Counted from the first letter of the stretch, positions 34,405 to 45,698 are shown. The stretch is DNA of 64,000 nt from Capillidium heterosporum (GCA_016630905.1 WBMQ01000010.1:930001-994000); one strand, 5' to 3'. The notes: generated by a model from the sequence alone, not told the origin. Translations and numbers: made by a program.

Positions 34405-35690
34405 TCAACCATCAACCACAAGCTCTACGATAAAAGCAGTAGCTAACTTGAGGAACTGTTTGATATGATGAAATTTAGTAATTTCAATCACATCCCTAGT
34501 CCTATATACTTTGATATTCCTCTTGAAGTTGGGATTTTCAATCGGAAATGTCGATCAGAACCCGCACCTATTCTAAGACGCATGGTCTGAACAAGCGTAC
34601 CCACATTCAGGCATCAATTCAATCCAAGTCAGTATAAGCCTTCACCAACTTCTTTAGCAGTTTCGTAAGCCCAATGTTGGTAGACATTTATAATAGCAAC
34701 GCACTTCTCACTTTTGAGATTTTCAGTCTCATCAAGCTATATCCTAGCTATAATCTTATTCCCAACCTTACTGTAATGCTGGACGACCTTCTGTGAACCT
34801 AATGAATCAGCATCCTTAGTTGCATAGAAATGAAACTCAACGATGCAATTGGATCGAAATTTGTTTTTGACCAAGGCTTTGAAAGCGCTAATTACTTCCT
34901 GGTCCATTATCGTTAGCCCCAGGTGTTCTACCGAACTAGGGCATCACATGATTTACGGAGTCAATGTGAGCACCTATTATGACTATCGTGTCTTTTGAAG
35001 ACTTTTTTCATCCTTACGATTGTAGAGCTCTGGGGTCAAGGATGCTGGAAGTAGCTGAGCTTCGATCCAATTGCTAGCATCGTTGACCTGGATGATGGAT
35101 TTCAAAGTTTGATAAATGAATTTGATCGAGTTAATACCGTAGTCTGAACGGTAGTATCGATTAAAAAAAGAGATCACTTTAGTTAGGGCCCTCATATAGC
35201 TTTGATCTAGGTTTTTGACGTAGCTTTTAATTACCTCAAACTGGGTTGGTTCAGTTGGAATTCCAACTTTGAAATTCAGATTGTCAAGCCAGTCCTTTTT
35301 GCTGGGTGATTCATCAGTCTGATAAATGAGATTCATAAACCTTCTACCAGTTTTAAAGTAGTTCCAGTGAACTTCAACTGAGGTGAAATATCGGATGAAA
35401 TCTTCAAAACCGTACTTCAATGGATGTTTAGTAGTTACATCAGCATATGTTTTAATATTTTGTGAAGTCCATAAGTTTAAGGCATCAACATATCGGGCAA
35501 CTTTCAGTATTTCAATATCATAGTTGATGTATATTTTCGATTCCTTGATAATATATTTGGCTGCTAATAAAAGTATCGACTCGATCTGTTGAGCCATATT
35601 TCTTTTTGATACACTTTCAAAGTCTACTAAACTGGTATGAAAAAGAAGTTTGATGACTTGGATGGAAATGTGAGTTGACTTATGTTAATA
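34405..35690 (-). pseudogene. Decayed copy of the secreted M28 aminopeptidase
   Basis: The frame at 35597-34983 encodes 204 residues parallel to residues about 54-240 of the peptidase at 19141. Shared text includes GRRFMNLIYQTDESPSKKDW, VGIPTEPTQFEVIKSYVKNL and SFFNRYYRSDYG. Homology continues beyond its stop in other frames: IIGAHIDSVN (parent VVGAHQDSIN), RTPGANDNGPG (parent KAPGADDDGSG), CGYACSDHAS followed by a stop, FPIENPNF, FHHIKQFLKLA, and an end FIVELVVDG with a TGA at 34405-34407. Upstream, VDFESVSKRNMAQQIES extends the match past the frame's ATG, but the signal peptide is not preserved in one frame. In-frame stops and frame changes cross the catalytic half, so no active enzyme can be made. 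A host gene duplicate, moderately old by divergence. Confidence 0.9.
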
Positions 35691-36331
35691 TGATTAACAG
35701 TAAATGGGAGCATCATGAAACAACTTTATCATAACTCTTTTAGCTAAATGTAGATTGATGATAGAAACTTAATAGAGAAGACAATCTTTTATTTTTACTA
35801 GAAACTTGGCCTTATCGGATATCAGATATATCAAAAACATTTTAACTAAAAGAATGATGTAAAGTAAAAGAGCTGGTAATAAGCTGTCGTAGATCTATAT
35901 TATAGGAAAGCTAGTTATATTCGAAAAGCAGTAAAGTGATTGTATTTCTGGTTGATGAGTAGAGTTGAAGTGACATTTGGAAGAAAAGGAAGCCGGCTTT
36001 TTGGCCATTTTGATTCAAAAGACCACGTTCATCTACCCATTAAATAAGTGCATATCGCATTTTTTAGACTTTGGGAACCCTAATACATACTTTAATAATC
36101 CTAACATTTCTTCCAGAACCGTATCAATTGCCAGGCTCCACTATAACTCTCGGTCCTACTCGAATATTTGATCTTTCCCAACAAACTAAAGAAGAAATAA
36201 ATTTATTTCCTTTTATACACAGAATGGAATTTAGCTTCAGACTATAAGTAGCGGAGGAATCAAGCTACCAACCCTTTTATTACTTACCGAAACTTTAATC
36301 CAGTTATTATAGATATATATTCACATTTCTA
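35691..36331. other. Intergenic, no gene seen
   Basis: Spacer between the pseudogene and the TMEM97-like gene. A 64-codon frame at 35977-36171 has no motif and no splice logic I could use. Confidence 0.5.
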
Positions 36332-36917
36332 ATGCTATCGAACCTCTTCACCAACCGTAAGATGGACTTGGTCTATTTTATCTACTTTACCACCCACATC
36401 CTATTCACTTTTACTACTGGTTCTGCACTTTTATACCCAGGTGGCTACATGCCCGACTTTGTTTACCAAATCAACCAAAGTTACATTAGACTTTTCAACG
36501 ACCCTTTCATGAACGTAAAGGACCATGTATTCCAAGGTATACGAGGAAGCAAATACTTTAGCCTGATATGGTTTCGGACTTTTGTAGCTATGGAGTTGAT
36601 CTTACAACTACCTTTCTTCTTCTACGCGGCCTATCACCTATATAAAGGTACATTTTATATTAACTTTTGACTAACTACTTGAACCAGGCAATAAGAAAAA
36701 TCTTATAATCCCAGGAATCATCTACTGCTCACATGTAATAACGACGGTACTGCCTCTACTGACTACGATCGCTTTTGGTTCACCTCAATTAGGCAGTATG
36801 GATAGATTGGCATGCTTCTCGGCTTATTCGATCTACGCTGTAGTTCCATTTATGATGTTGATAGATTTTATTTCAATTCACTATAACCAAGGAGTTAATG
36901 ACAAGAAGAAAGCTTAA
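36332..36917 (+). CDS. TMEM97/sigma-2-receptor-like EXPERA membrane protein
   Basis: Four-helix ER membrane protein of about 180 residues in two exons, with an intron of about 40 bases starting near 36647. An ATG at 36332 gives MLSNLFTNRKMDLVYFIYF; a second ATG at 36362 is an alternative start. EXPERA features: MDLVYFIYFTTHILFTFTTG (helix 1, starting with the conserved acidic residue), then an exposed loop with LYPGGYMPDFVYQ, LILQLPFFFYAAYHLYKG (helix 2, LP motif), IPGIIYCSHVITTVLPLL (helix 3) and YSIYAVVPFMMLIDFI (helix 4). It ends in a dilysine-rich NDKKKA tail consistent with ER retention. In animals TMEM97 affects sterol handling; the fungal role is not established. Confidence 0.8.
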
Positions 36918-37233
36918 AGAAACACCCATAATAAATCACAGATTTCAATTACTATCTAGAACACATTCAATCATAAGTTTATAATATTTTATATATCATG
37001 AGCATTAACATAAAATTGTAATATGAAAAGCCATTGTCCAAAAAATAGCATTTAATAAAGATCATTATTGGTATACAGAGCTGTTGTTTGTCTTCAGAAG
37101 CATCGTTCTCTTATTAAAAATTTTCCATTTTACATTTCCTAAAGGCTGAGATTACTCAAATGGGTAGAGGTTTATGAAAGTTGGATAGTAAATACCTGGA
37201 TTACGAATGCACTTATAATACTCATCCGTTTTT
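36918..37233. other. Convergent 3' spacer
   Basis: AT-rich gap of 316 bases between the TMEM97-like gene and the F-box/LRR gene. Nothing recognised. Confidence 0.5.
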
Positions 37234-38679
37234 TCACCATATCCTCATCTTTAAGTCGAGCAGTGATGGGAAGTATCTTTTTATCGGCCTAATCAAAGAC
37301 AGTGAATCCACAGTAGATAATTGTTTAAAGCTATAGAATATGTTGTTGGGACCCAGCTTGTGCGAATGGTAGTGGTAGTTGAGTTCAATTTCGAGCTTAA
37401 TGAGACTAAATTTAGGGGTTCTAGAATTGAAGAACATTGACAACTCGTCTACTAAAGACTCGTACTCAGGGATAGTTGCAAAGTGAGGAGTTTCCAACCT
37501 TAGTTCCGTTAATGAATTTAAAGATTGAATCAAGGAAAGTATGGATTTGAAGATGTTAGGTACGCAATGGAGGGACAGCTTCTCTAACCTAGGTAGCTGA
37601 GTTGGATCCAACTTGAAACTTTCGATAGGGGGGCCAGTGGTGTATATGTATCCTAACATTATCTCTAAACTTACTAGATTATGACAATCTTTAAGGACGT
37701 TACAGAGGCCAGTAGTAGAGACGTACGTGTTCAGTAGCTTTAAAAACTTTAAACCTGGACAATTCAAAGTCAATTTCTCCAAGTCGCTGTTGTAGAAACT
37801 ACTACTTAGGAGGGAGAAGCCTTGAAGCTCAGGTCTACTCTCAAAGAAGCTGGAAAAGTCGGAGCTTGGAATGGCACCGTTGTCGTAGAAAAAAACTTCG
37901 TTTACACCTTGCTTGATGTCCAGTAGGAGACGTCGGTCATAAGTCCTAGAATCACAGTTTAAACTGATTCGCTTCAAACGGCTAGCCAAATTTAGTATCT
38001 CACCGAATAGGTTTGGGAGGAGTAGACGTACCTCAAGAATCTTCCAATATTCTAGTTGACCCAATCTTTCCGATTGTCTCAAAGCAGCTGCTATCTCCTC
38101 ATTGATGATAGAGGTAAAATTCTTCAACCTTGGCATGCTTATAAAGATGTCGGTCAAATTGTTGGGCAAGGTGCTGTTCTGTCCAAAAACTAAAGTTGTC
38201 ATATAATTCATAGCACCATTCGGAAGAAATAGAGTAGCTGGTAACGAAGTCGAAAATTCTGGGAACCTTCTTAGTATAATCTCACCTCTCGATATTGTGT
38301 TGTAAGCTGCATCGAGCAGCCTAAGGACGGCAATGTGGTTAAGTGAATTATCGAAGATGACCTCGGTTTTCTTCAAGTTGATACAAGCATTTACCAACAT
38401 CCTCAACCTTGCGATATTATCGCCTAGTTCAAACACATCCCCGAGATTTATAGTTAAAAAACTCACGTACATACCGTTCCTTTCTAATAAGGTATTGAAC
38501 TTGGCGTCGTTTAAATTTTGAATGTGGATTCTTACACTTCGAAGTAGCTTGGGATAGGCTATGTTGCGCCACTGCCTACATAAGGTGGAAGATATCAATT
38601 TCACATCGAATGTCGAGTTCCTAAAGATTTCTTCGATAATTATTTCCGGTATATCGTCCCAATTCTGTCGAGTATCCAT
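37234..38679 (-). CDS. F-box/leucine-rich-repeat protein
   Basis: A 481-residue single-exon protein from ATG 38679; the open frame reaches 38724 only through a TTG. The F-box is at the extreme N-terminus: DDIPEIIIEEIFRNS then LISSTLCRQWRNIAYPKLLR. The rest has irregular leucine-rich repeats, e.g. LKNFTSIINEEI, LKRISLNCDSRTYD, LEKLTLNCPGLKFLKLLNTY, NLVSLEIMLGYIYT, LPRLEKLSLHCVPNI and LTELRLETPHFATI. Such proteins bind Skp1 by the F-box and use the LRR arc to pick substrates for SCF ubiquitin ligase. No orthologue is assigned, since fungal F-box/LRR families expand quickly. Confidence 0.85.
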   Translation of the reverse strand: MDTRQNWDDIPEIIIEEIFRNSTFDVKLISSTLCRQWRNIAYPKLLRSVRIHIQNLNDAKFNTLLERNGMYVSFLTINLGDVFELGDNIARLRMLVNACINLKKTEVIFDNSLNHIAVLRLLDAAYNTISRGEIILRRFPEFSTSLPATLFLPNGAMNYMTTLVFGQNSTLPNNLTDIFISMPRLKNFTSIINEEIAAALRQSERLGQLEYWKILEVRLLLPNLFGEILNLASRLKRISLNCDSRTYDRRLLLDIKQGVNEVFFYDNGAIPSSDFSSFFESRPELQGFSLLSSSFYNSDLEKLTLNCPGLKFLKLLNTYVSTTGLCNVLKDCHNLVSLEIMLGYIYTTGPPIESFKLDPTQLPRLEKLSLHCVPNIFKSILSLIQSLNSLTELRLETPHFATIPEYESLVDELSMFFNSRTPKFSLIKLEIELNYHYHSHKLGPNNIFYSFKQLSTVDSLSLIRPIKRYFPSLLDLKMRIW

Positions 38680-39202
38680 GATTGTATTCAAAAGTTGAAA
38701 GTGATGGCTGGCTACGTTGCTCAAGGTTTATCTGCAAAAGTGATGAGTTCATAAAGCTTTGTAATAAATCAACAAGTGATAAATTTAGGTTATTTTCGAA
38801 TCCAATCATTTCAGAACATGGATTTGAATGCACCTAAACAACTGGATACTTGAATTTGAATAATCCTGCAAAAGTCTTACTATTTTGATCGGAAACATTC
38901 CTCCCATAGCTTTTAAAAGTTTTGAGAAATATTTCCGATCAGAGTAGTAAGAATCTAATGGAGTTGTCGTATAGACCAGGCTAAAGAAATGCTCAAGGTA
39001 GCGACTGGAATGATGCTACTAACCAAAAAGCTGTACTGACAGGAAAGACAAACTATAATATAAACCATATTGCAGCGATAAACCATAATTATCAGCATTA
39101 GGGTTCTTTTAAAAAGGTTGGTATGTAAACTAAGTATTATGAGTTTAAGGATGGAATCAAATATACGTTTTCAATCAAATAATCATCCATAATTTTAATA
39201 GC
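38680..39202. other. Intergenic with one inverted repeat
   Basis: Spacer between the F-box/LRR start and the 3' end of POB3. It contains a perfect 10-base inverted repeat, TGATCGGAAA at 38885-38894 and TTTCCGATCA at 38931-38940. No gene seen. Confidence 0.5.
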
Positions 39203-41158
39203 TTATTCATCAGATTTCTCTTCAGCCGAATAGTTTTCATCGTACCTAAAAGAAGGATAAGTAAACTTACAGCTATATAAAAAATGTACTCTTCTCCAAC
39301 TTCAGACTCGGACTGGGCTACAAAGTCTTCATCGGGACTCTCGTCGTCGGCATCCGAATCTTTAATAGAGTAAGCGTCGTTATCTGATTCACCGGCATCT
39401 GAGTAGTGAGTAGCCTAAAATTAAAATTAACTCCTTTGATCTTGTAAATAATGTACCCGTTCAGTGACCTCAGCTTCAAAGGTGATTCCCTTTACCCTCA
39501 AATAGATTTCAATATTCTTAACTTCCTCCCTAGAAATCAAAGCTTAGTAGATGGATGCATAACAACCGTACTTGTTTATAGAAGAGAACTGGTACGAACT
39601 ACCACCCTTGAGGTTAAATTTGAGATCAAAGGTCTTGGAGCTTGATACAGTACCGGCTCCAACTCTGAAAAAAATTAGACTTAACTTTAAATGTAAAAGT
39701 ACCTGGAGAAGGAAACCGAACTGATGTCGCGGTGGGGGATCTCAAATGGAGGCTTGGGTATGAAGAGGAATGTATTTGCCAATGGGTAGAGAGTACCTTC
39801 GTTGGCTTTGAGCGAACATTTGAAAGAGACGGTTCCGTGATGACTATAGAGTCAGTATATAGTATTGAGACAAAAGTACCTTAAATAGTTCTCGGGCTTA
39901 ATCAGCTTTCGACCTGACAGGACGGTAAAAACTTCACTGACGATCTCATGGGTTTCCTTGGAGTAGTTCTTTTGAAGTAAGCCGTCATAAGATTTTTTAA
40001 GCTCCTCCCTATTTAAAATTAGCTTAAAGTTTAAAGGGAAGGTACTCGTCAAGATTGATTTCGATGTCCGAAGTGTCGTTGACGTTCCATTGCATTACTA
40101 GGTAAGGGTACCGGGTCTGACCTTGGCGCAATGGAGGGTCTAAACCGATCTAGCGAAACTTAATTATGGGTACTGGTATCAGTTTGACTTACAACTAAAA
40201 TATTGTGTAAACCGTCGGGACGGGGGAGGAAAAATAGGCGAGAGATGTTGGTGTACAACAGTTTGTAGTCGTAAGTTTTACCACGTAATCTGAAAAAGGT
40301 ACTGAACATCTCAACGTCGTAACGACCCCTAAATCAACTTTAGCATGGAATAGTATAGTGTAGCGTACCTAGGAGTAACAAACAAGGTGTCGTCGAACTT
40401 GGCAATAGCATCTCCCATAACCTGTAGGTTGGCACGCTCTTTGATAAACTCGTTAAACTCACCAGCTGCTGTAAGCTGCTCAACTTCTTCATTTTCTTCG
40501 CCGTCATCGGGTTTAGCAGTGTTGGTATTAGGGATATAGAGACGCATCTCAACCAACTCGTCAAAGTTAGGAACTTTACTTTCACCACTGGATTTTAACT
40601 GAGGTTCGGCTGGTGAAAGGAACTCCAAGCTGACTTCAGTCTTGTTGACCATGTTAGAGTTAGTGACCTTATTGATAGGGAATTCGAGGACGGTTAGATC
40701 GTTATCGGTGAAGATAAGATCGGTCCCTATTTAAAAATTTTCATAACTAGTAGATCAATAAATTTACCTTGAAACTCGGCTTTACCCCAATTTCTGCCTT
40801 TAATTGATAATTCTACCTCCTCCAAGTTTAGATTGTAATCCTTTTTAATAATATCCTTCAATTTTTCCAAGTCACTTTTAACGAATCCTTGCAGTCTGAT
40901 GACATTCTGGTCTTTTCTTGAGATTCTAAGCTCATATCTTCTACAACCTCGGCTCCAAGCAAACCTTCTTACCTCAGATATGGGAATGGTATATAGATCA
41001 TCCTTCCCCTTCCAACCAATACCCCTAGGTGCGAACCTCAATTTACCCGGGTAGAAAAAGTTGCCTCTTGGTAGCTTGGTTTCAGCTTCCGAGATGAAAT
41101 GGAAGTCGATGTAGATATCATTGAATTCGCCTATCTTCTTTTCTGGTACCACACTCAT
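39203..41158 (-). CDS. POB3: FACT histone chaperone subunit Pob3 (SSRP1 without HMG box)
   Basis: Partner of Spt16 in FACT, which loosens and rebuilds nucleosomes ahead of polymerases. Seven or so exons. The N-terminal PH-like domain shows FNDIYIDFHFIS, APRGIGWKG, VRRFAWSRGCRRYELRI and GRNWGKAEF. The next exons give FDELVEMRLYIPN, the Pob3 dimerisation hallmark. The middle double-PH domain has RYDVEMFSTFFRLRGKTYDY, ISRLFFLPRPDG, GLDPPLRQGQTRYPYLVMQW and HHGTVSFKCSLKANEGTLYP. The C-terminus is an acidic tail (DSDADDESPDEDFVAQ) spliced at about 39287/39242 to YDENYSAEEKSDE, stop TAA 39205-39203. No HMG box follows, as is usual in fungal Pob3. It diverges from the CENP-I gene over only 172 bases. 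Confidence 0.95.
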
Positions 41159-41330
41159 TGGATTAGCTCAGATAAAGGTGATATCAAAAACTTTTTGAGC
41201 TTTTGTAGATGAAATGACGTAAACTTTTTGCTGGCATTATCAAAATTTTCTATTCCAAAAGCGTTTGTTTTATTGAGATTAGAATAGAATTGAACGACAA
41301 TTAATTTCGACAACAGTTTGAGTTTTGAAG
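41159..41330. promoter_or_regulatory. Short divergent promoter between POB3 and CENP-I
   Basis: Only 172 bases separate the two start codons (POB3 minus, CENP-I plus). The gap must hold both 5' leaders and both core promoters, so the genes may be co-regulated from one bidirectional promoter. Inference from spacing alone. Confidence 0.5.
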
Positions 41331-43515
41331 ATGAACCGACAAGCCAAACGTATAAAGGGAGATACTCTCATCAGCGAAACTATTAGGGAAATCGACTCTG
41401 ATCTAAGGCTCGGTCTCAGCAAGATACAACCACATATAGAAATATTGGAAAGCAAAGTTATGGAAAGCGGTGGCCTTAATACTGAAGAGCTCAACCTAAT
41501 GTTAAATTTGTTATTAAGCCATTCCCAGTTTAAATTCTTGAGTAAGCTTGTTTTTATGTATCATTACTTATCAATGGTAGCTTCGAACGTTATGGAGAGC
41601 TTACTTTCAGTAATGATACCCTACAAATTCAGCAACGAAAGTTTACAGCTAATCCTGTCCAAATTGACATATATTCACAACAACGGCCCACCTCCACAGC
41701 TCACTTACGTTCTAAGTTGGCTGATATCAATTCTTTCTCAGCCTGTGCTATGCTCAGAAAATCTCAAAGTCTTCAACTTCCTTGCTATCCTTATGTTCTA
41801 CCTGAAGTACTCAAGTTTAAGACCCAACATTAGCTACATACTGTTCCTGGGCTGGGACCGAGTCACCACCCTTCCCCTTTACTGGTTTAGACATCTGTAA
41901 ACTACTCTTTTATTTCAATATTAATTTTTTTCAGTGACAGTTTAAGTCGAACCGATCCAACCGACAAATACTTGCTAGGACTGTTAGATTTATTTGGTCG
42001 CCAGTTGCCGCCCAACAAAAGAAACCAAGTGCTGGTACGAAAGCCAAAGTCAGCTATGACTATTTTTTATCCAATAGGTCCTGGATGGCACGCCAAACTA
42101 CTGACTAAACTCAAGTTGGGAAATGGTAGGTTTTCGACCGATATTTCGACTTGGACCGTCTTACCCAACAAAAAATTCACTTTACGACGCAGACCCGACA
42201 GCAACCGTAACACGAACTTGGGACCACCCAGCTGGATTAGTTTTAGTTTGGATTCCTACCTTGAAGGGAATCCGGGGAGTCACCTCCAACCTGGATCGTA
42301 ATGGGATTCTCATTGGATCTAACTTCTCTAAATTGCGACCCACTTGGCTTGGTGAGGCTACTTATAGGCTTGGCTACAACCTACGAAATAGCTTACTGGC
42401 CCCAAAGCTAGAGATGGACTATATACTAGATGCTGTACGACAATTAGGCAATCTAGCCCACCACAACGACGTTGACTTAAGCTTCGTCATCCCCCTACTA
42501 CGCCACCTACTAACTGTCTTCGACTGGCAGGTAGGTCAAAGTGATCTGTTGAAAATCATTACCTACCTTCCAGCTCTGCCACTAGAGGATATCAAAGATC
42601 TTATTGATCAACTGACTTTGATGGCACTTGGCGCTAACCCCCATCTGTTCTCCCGGATCTTTGACGCATTACTGGATTGGGTAACCCGGGCAATTAATTT
42701 AGAGTTCGAGCCGGGTGAATTTGCCCTTACCTGGTGTGTGTTATTGGAAGCGTTGCTAGTAACCAAGCTTGACACCGATCAACACCCTCTTGTTCTAGAA
42801 ATGGTTAATCGATATTTGAAACTAGTAAGGTGCTGTTGCAATTGCTTTTATTTATTTTTAACCTAGTGTCTTACTCCCAGCAACATGCTAAAGCTCCACC
42901 ACGTTCCTCCAGCCACTTTCTTAACGACCTACCTCCTAGCCATTTCTCACTCCGCATCTGTTGGACGCTATTTGTTACGTGATCTGCTGCGATGCTTGGC
43001 TACCCTTATTGAGCACTTGAAGATGCTGGCAGGTCCTGTCGATTTGATTAACCGTGTAAACCGACTGATCCACACTTTGTGCGTCGTGTTTTGGTTTGGA
43101 AAGCCATTTAAGCTCAATACGCTGGATGGTCGTTCGGAAGGATGCTGGTTGATGGTTGGGCGGTAACTTCTTTCTATCTATAAATTGACTCACTAACATT
43201 TCTCACAGTAACTTCTCGAGCTTGTTGCAGGCCAAACTTCGAGAACTGGGACTTGTATCCGATTCGAACTTCGATCCAAATCACACTCTGGCTTTCCCTT
43301 ACCATCCCAGTTTACTTGTTCAACATGCAAACGTGTTAAAAGATCTACATACGACTGACCTCAAGGTAATTTTGACTTTTACTCTAAGGTACTGATCGAG
43401 CTATTACTTTTTGAAACAGCTGGAATTGCTTAGAACGACCTGGTTGGAGAATCTGGAGGAAGGGGATGCCCTCAAAGCTTTCTTGATCACATTTATCAAT
43501 TTTAGGCGAAAATAA
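41331..43515 (+). CDS. mis6: Inner-kinetochore protein CENP-I / Mis6 / Ctf3 homologue
   Basis: Constitutive centromere-associated network subunit. ATG 41331 (the TTG at 41325 is not needed). The N-terminal half has GGLNTEELNLMLNLLLSHSQ, comparable to human NGLASEEIDILLNIALSG. Splicing at about 41898/41934 gives HLDSLSRTDPTDKYLLGLLD, then LFGRQLPPNKRN, the family's LL.LY..F.P stretch. The C-terminal half is the most telling: NMLKLHHVPPATFLTTYLLA, NRLIHTLCVVFWFGKPFKL (human MVGCLWTSKPF), LGLVSDSNFDPNH and LAFPYHPSLLVQHANVL (human NVVHHPSFLSYAVSFL). It stops at TAA 43513-43515. About five introns; the one near 42110-42200, where two frames overlap, was not resolved. Assignment is by motif recall, without a search. 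Confidence 0.72.
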
Positions 43516-44221
43516 TATGCTGAGACCCTAGATTCCTCTACGATAGTGTAGTTTCGACTCATCTTAAAGTGGAGTTTCCTTACTAACCTAGCTATTTTCT
43601 ATTCAAATATGTCGATGAATGAGCATAATAGAATTTACTAGACCATCAACTGAATGCTAATTGCTTATTTTAAGCCACTTATTCATATCCCTATTTGATA
43701 CTTGAATATATTGGTGTATATCTTATAGTAAATATACTGATGAAATCACTGCTTATAACTCAGTACATTATTGATCTTTTGTTTATAGACTCATTTGATA
43801 GTATCGATAATAGGCAAAGCAATACTGGTCTGAATATAAATGCTGCTTGCTCTTCCTAATATTTTAAATTCTTTTTGAATCCCTTCGACCACAATACTAT
43901 CCTTAAATTGAGAAGTTAGCTTTTAACAGATACAATTGAGATAGTTTATTTAATTCTAGACCAGAATCGAATTCAATTCAAGCACTATTTTTTGAGTTTA
44001 GAATTTCAACTGTTAATACTTTGCATAATATACTTAAATAATTAAAATCAAAATCAGAAGGAATACACCTTTGAATAAAAAAGACAAGGTAGGTAACTTA
44101 TATAGATGATAGAAGTGAGGTAGCCTAAGCCTTGGTAAAGCAGGTATAAGTATAAAAGAAGTGTAAGTTAATATTCTCATGGATTTCAGTGTATAAGTAT
44201 GTAGCCAGAAGTCGGAAATAT
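43516..44221. other. Intergenic, no gene seen
   Basis: AT-rich spacer between CENP-I and the tRNA. Nothing recognised. Confidence 0.5.
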
Positions 44222-44303
44222 GGCGACATGGCCGAGTGGTCTAAGGCGCCGCACTCAAGTTGCGGTCTCGCAAGAGGCAGGAGTTCGAACCTCCTTGTCG
44301 TCA
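44222..44303 (+). tRNA. tRNA-Leu (anticodon CAA), no intron
   Basis: Complete cloverleaf. The acceptor arms GGCGACA (44222-44228) and TGTCGTC (44296-44302) pair over 7 bp with one G-T wobble. The D-arm/A box is TGGCCGAGTGG. The anticodon stem is CCGCA/TGCGG with loop CTCAAGT, so the anticodon is CAA and reads UUG leucine codons. A long variable arm (CTC-GCAA-GAG) marks class II. The T arm AGGAG-TTCGAAC-CTCCT contains the B box. The discriminator base is A at 44303. Unlike many fungal tRNA-Leu(CAA) genes it has no anticodon-loop intron. Confidence 0.96.
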
Positions 44304-45238
44304 TTATTTTTTGCATTTCAACTTTTTCAAACTAGTGGGTTTTGCTTTATCTAACTTGCCCTTGAATATAAGTATGTTGTTTAATTGGTTTCAATTAAGT
44401 TACTCTACACTAAATATTTCGGTTGCTTACATTGTATATGGTTCTGAAATGTATGTTAGCATTCGCAAAGCAATAAATTATAGAATCTTTTATCTGCCAT
44501 ATATTTGATATCCTTATATAAAATATCTACCATGAAAGTACTTTACCATTAGATTTATCAAAGTAGTTCTTTTCTATGGTATACTATAGTTCCTCAATTC
44601 ATCTACATTCGTATAAAAAATATATATCTAATAGTAATTCTAGTTTCGTCTTATTTTCTCCTTATTAAAAGTAATTATTATAATTCTTAATATATAGTAT
44701 ATTTCAGTGTCAAAATTCATTATCGTTAGTCCATATATGTAATCTCGGTTTTGAAAGAAATAAAGCAACTTATAGTTCGAAAATAGCACACATATCCATT
44801 CAAAAAGATACAAGCCTTATAAATAATATATATACACTCAAATTCACAACATCTTTTAATACAATGCTAACCTTACTTAAAAGCCATATAAATCAAAAAT
44901 GGCACTGTGTATATGAATACTATATAGCGTAGTTGACAAATATCGTGTTTTCAAAACTTATAAGCAATATAATTTTAATTTTAATGAAATGTTTATTCTA
45001 AAGTAAAATTTGAAACTTATTAAACAAAATGAAACTATTGAACATACCCACTATTTCCTGATGATATATCTGATATTCAATTAATAACTGTTATTTACAT
45101 TACCTATATATGGAGAATACTCTATATATAATGTTCGCAAATACAATCTTTACGTGAACGAGTTAAACATTATAGCTTTCTAAGTATATTGACTATTGGA
45201 CACTAAAACAACGATGATTTTAATATTGTTTGAACATA
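44304..45238. other. Intergenic, no gene seen
   Basis: Extremely AT-rich spacer between the tRNA and the 3' end of the mL59 gene. Apart from the T run listed separately, nothing recognised. Confidence 0.5.
44307..44312 (+). terminator. RNA polymerase III terminator of tRNA-Leu
   Basis: A run of six T residues starts four bases after the tRNA's discriminator base, the usual Pol III stop signal. Confidence 0.85.
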
Positions 45239-45698
45239 TTAAAATGGTAGGTTGCTGATCTTTTTCGCATTTTCTTTCTCGATTTCCTAAAATAAAAGTT
45301 AACAAATGACTAAACTAAACACATACCTCCTTCCATTTACTAATAGTTTTGGGCATATTTTGCAAAGCCTTGTCAACCTTAGCCTTCCTATAAAATAGAC
45401 AAAATAAATATTAAAAACAACAATAGAAAAAATATAATAACCTTTCCAAATAGTTCTTCTGATACTTGGTTCCTTCAGGTACATGTTGGAAAAGTTTCTT
45501 AGGCTCAACTTCAGGGATACCTAGTTGAGCTTGGTCAAGGCCTAGAATGGTAGCCGTCTTTCTAATGTCAGCTTGCATACGCAATGAAAATTTGGGTTTC
45601 AACCATCTATCGTTGACAAATTGGGCACTGAAATCTTCAGGTTTGAACCCTGCTTTAATGAACTTTTCAAATTTGGGAGATACGAACCGGCTCTTCAT
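45239..45698 (-). CDS. MRPL25: Mitochondrial large-subunit ribosomal protein mL59 (Mrpl25 family)
   Basis: Fungal-specific mitoribosome protein. Three exons: the first from ATG 45698 to about 45442, the second near 45388-45327 and the third about 45288-45239, with TAA 45241-45239. The joined text has FVNDRWLKPKFSLRMQADIR, which matches the family hallmark of a tryptophan or His-rich turn before P.YSLRRQAD. Then come LFQHVPEGTKYQKNYLER, RKAKVDKALQNMPKTISKWK and the basic end EIEKENAKKISNLPF. About 125 residues. The frames at 45411-45698 and 45299-45508 are parts of the same gene. Family call is by motif; the S. cerevisiae protein is diverged. Confidence 0.8.

Noticed and set aside
44260-44508. 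82-codon open frame beginning inside the tRNA gene
   Set aside because: It overlaps a complete tRNA and its Pol III terminator, so it is not a gene.
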